Assembly: GCA_964620345.1 (NCBI GenBank)
Contig: CAZUHK010000157.1
Span: 1-7,381, forward strand
Origin: CAZUHK01 sp964620345
GTDB lineage: Bacteria > Planctomycetota > Phycisphaerae > Phycisphaerales > Zrk34
DNA: 7,381 bases
Reading direction: 5' to 3'
How positions within the stretch are numbered: the stretch's first letter is position 1; every line of letters starts with the position of its first letter. The translations under genes and the position numbers were made by a program. This document shows positions 6,180 to 7,381 of the stretch, piece by piece. The notes beneath the pieces were generated by a model that was not told the origin of the DNA, searched no databases, and saw only the letters and a program-made list of their open reading frames with translations.

Positions 6180-7009
6180 CCACGTTCAGCGCCCAGACCG
6201 GTCGGCCTTCGGATTCGGAGCACTACTTCCATCGCTCACAGGGGGCGATGCAGTCGCTGGTGTTTCTGGCGCCGCTGCTGGTGTTGTACGAGATCGGCAT
6301 GGCGGTACACGCGGTCGGGGCGGCCGACGGCTCGGTCAGCATCAAGGCCCGGTCGGTGCTGATCAACGTGCTCAGCGAGTTCGGCTCGGCCGGGCGGTAC
6401 CTCGCGCCGGTGCTGGTGGTCGTCGTGCTGGTGACGCTGCACCTGGTACACCGCCAGCGCTGGCGGCTCGACTGGCGGCTGACCCTCGCGATGGGCGCCG
6501 AGGCCGTGGCCGAGGCGATCCCGCTGCTGATGTTCGCCCTGGTCTGGGGCCGGCAGGTCGCCAACCAGCTCGGCGGCGCGCCGGCCGCGACGGTCGATGC
6601 GAGCGCGCCGCCGCTGTTGCAGGCCGGGGCGAACGGCGCAGCGCTGACTTCCGCCGGCGGGGGCGCGGAGAGCTGGTTCGTCGGCATCGTCACCGCCCTG
6701 GGCGCGGGGATCTACGAAGAGCTGGTGTTCCGCCTGTTCGCGATCGCGCTGTTGCACTTCGTCCTGGTCGACCTGATCGGCCTGCATCGGCTCACCGGCG
6801 CGGTGCTCGCGGTGGTCAGCGCCGCGGTGCTGTTCAGCGCCTACCACTTCACCACGCCCGCCAATCCGTTCGACCTCGCCCGCTTCCTCTTCTTCGCACT
6901 CGCCGGTTGCTACCTGGGCGTGATCTACCTGACGCGCGGCTTCGGCATCGTCGCGGCGGTGCATGCGTTCTACAACATCTTCTGCGTCGTACTGGCCCAA
7001 GGTGGCTGA
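6176..7009 (+). CDS. CPBP family intramembrane glutamic-type protease (Abi/Rce1-like)
   Basis: This protein of 277 residues from TTG 6176 (or 253 from ATG 6248) is a polytopic membrane protein with the three CPBP protease motifs: EELVFR (181-186, the EExxxR motif), FSAYHF with His224, and HAFYN with His263 and Asn267. CPBP proteins include the prenyl-protein protease Rce1 and bacterial immunity or maturation factors; most bacterial members have unknown substrates. Hydrophobic helices are seen near 26-46, 75-92, 105-122, 168-205, 213-227 and 235-275. Between helices lies a loose Ala/Gly-rich loop (about 128-165). The upstream start is preferred because the segment HYFHRSQGAMQSLVFLAPLL resembles the N-terminus of related proteins and ATG 6248 would cut into it. 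No Shine-Dalgarno site is visible, so the start is uncertain; see the overlapping mini-ORF. A strong terminator follows at 7134. Confidence 0.85.
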   Translation: MTTFSAQTGRPSDSEHYFHRSQGAMQSLVFLAPLLVLYEIGMAVHAVGAADGSVSIKARSVLINVLSEFGSAGRYLAPVLVVVVLVTLHLVHRQRWRLDWRLTLAMGAEAVAEAIPLLMFALVWGRQVANQLGGAPAATVDASAPPLLQAGANGAALTSAGGGAESWFVGIVTALGAGIYEELVFRLFAIALLHFVLVDLIGLHRLTGAVLAVVSAAVLFSAYHFTTPANPFDLARFLFFALAGCYLGVIYLTRGFGIVAAVHAFYNIFCVVLAQGG

Positions 7010-7056
7010 GCCGGACGCGGCGCGCCGCACCGGGCCACAGCCGGTTCATCGCCCCT

Positions 7057-7073
7057 GGCGGGGCGGGGCGGGG
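7057..7073 (+). other. G-rich run after the CPBP gene
   Basis: GG followed by three GGGG blocks, each separated by one C, lies 48 bases after the CPBP stop. With one run of only two Gs it could form a two-layer quadruplex at best. It may be only a local GC excess. The five bases GCCCC just before it could also pair with the first G-run in a small hairpin. Confidence 0.3.
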
Positions 7074-7133
7074 TGCCAAGCTTGTCGCTGATGCCTTCGC
7101 CGAGGGGCTCGCGTTGGCCAGTCTCGACCGGAT

Positions 7134-7176
7134 GATTCACCGCAGAGCGACTGTGTCGCTCTGCGGTGAATCTTTT
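7134..7176 (+). terminator. Strong intrinsic terminator, perfect 18-bp hairpin
   Basis: Positions 7134-7151 and 7155-7172 are perfect inverted repeats of 18 bases around the three-base loop TGT, followed at once by TTTT (7173-7176). It lies 124 bases behind the CPBP stop and before the next gene on the same strand, so it ends the CPBP transcript. On the other strand no matching T-run is present. The arm length and perfect pairing exceed what termination needs, so the element could also be a copy of a dispersed hairpin repeat. Confidence 0.8.
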
Positions 7177-7210
7177 GGCTAGGATGCCACGTTCCATCGA
7201 CCCTGACCGC

Positions 7211-7215
7211 AGGAG
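7211..7215 (+). promoter_or_regulatory. Ribosome binding site of the lipoprotein gene
   Basis: AGGAG lies eight bases before the GTG at 7224 and fixes that start. A possible -10 box TAGGAT (7180-7185) directly behind the terminator would give a leader of about 30 bases; no -35 element is evident. Confidence 0.7.
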
Positions 7216-7223
7216 ACACCCGC

Positions 7224-7381
7224 GTGTCGCGACACCCGATTTGGTTTTTCATCGTGATGCTTGCCCTCGCGGCCCCGATCGGCTGCGGGGAGAGCGAGTC
7301 CGCCCCGGCCGATGGCCGGCCGCAGGCCCAGCCCGACCCCGAACCCCAGCCCCAGCCCGGGCCCGAACCTGAGCCCAAGCC
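7224..7381 (+). CDS. Lipoprotein with proline/glutamate-rich tail, partial
   Basis: The gene starts with GTG behind a good AGGAG site and runs off the window after 52 codons. Residues 1-21 form a lipoprotein signal peptide: MSRHP, a hydrophobic core (WFFIVMLALAAP) and IGC with Cys21 as the lipid attachment residue. After the Cys comes GESES and then a low-complexity linker of Pro alternating with Glu, Gln, Asp and Gly (PDPEPQPQPGPEPEPK). Such Pro-rich linkers hold a folded domain away from the membrane in many envelope lipoproteins. The functional domain lies beyond the window, so the role is unknown. The strong terminator just upstream shows that it begins its own transcription unit. The lipobox is slightly atypical (Pro at -3), which makes the lipoprotein call likely but not certain. 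Confidence 0.75.
   Translation, partial: MSRHPIWFFIVMLALAAPIGCGESESAPADGRPQAQPDPEPQPQPGPEPEPK

Noticed and set aside
6139..7182. Alternative plus-strand frame of 347 codons over the CPBP gene
   Set aside because: Its translation is Arg/Gly/Ala-rich without membrane helices; the CPBP motifs EExxxR and HAxxN lie in the other frame.
7046..7378. Minus-strand frames across the terminator and the lipoprotein start
   Set aside because: They read through a strong hairpin and through the antisense of the Pro/Glu-rich repeat, which gives Gly/Ser repeats; these are shadows.

Overview
The window is GC-rich bacterial DNA with dense coding, few insertions and no visible tRNA, rRNA, CRISPR array or transposase. 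The style of the proteins (a large Old Yellow Enzyme relative with a KHCH active-site motif, a PhoD-like lipoprotein phosphatase, a stand-alone asparagine synthetase, a CPBP-type membrane protease and a Pro/Glu-rich lipoprotein) suggests a planctomycete or a similar high-GC Gram-negative bacterium. That assignment is inference from resemblance and not a proven placement. The 100-N gap at 6008-6107 shows that this is a draft scaffold.

Layout. Positions 1-412 hold no gene I can support. Positions 413-3648 on the minus strand form one apparent operon, transcribed right to left: a flavin-dependent Old Yellow Enzyme-like oxidoreductase (3648-2179), a PhoD-like metallophosphoesterase lipoprotein (2182-1088) that overlaps it by the 4 bases ATGA, and a MarC-family membrane protein (1051-413) after a 37-base gap. 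A well-formed sigma70-type promoter (TTCACA, 17 bases, TACAAT) and a good Shine-Dalgarno site lie in front of the first gene. Positions 3649-4025 are a divergent promoter region. On the plus strand, asparagine synthetase AsnB (4026-5906) follows with all catalytic motifs.

After asnB come an imperfect stem-loop, a heptanucleotide repeat that runs into the assembly gap, and then a CPBP-family intramembrane protease gene (about 6176-7009). Its start is unusual: a 10-codon mini-ORF sits just behind a TACAAT box, and its stop codon overlaps the TTG start of the protease. A perfect 18-bp hairpin plus T-run at 7134-7176 terminates this unit. A new lipoprotein gene with a proline-rich tail begins at 7224 and leaves the window.

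No gene set here looks like a defence system, a biosynthetic cluster or another new multi-gene system. The genes read as ordinary chromosomal housekeeping and envelope genes. The points most worth a second look are the altered active site of the oxidoreductase, its translational coupling to a lipoprotein phosphatase, and the mini-ORF/TTG arrangement before the CPBP gene.
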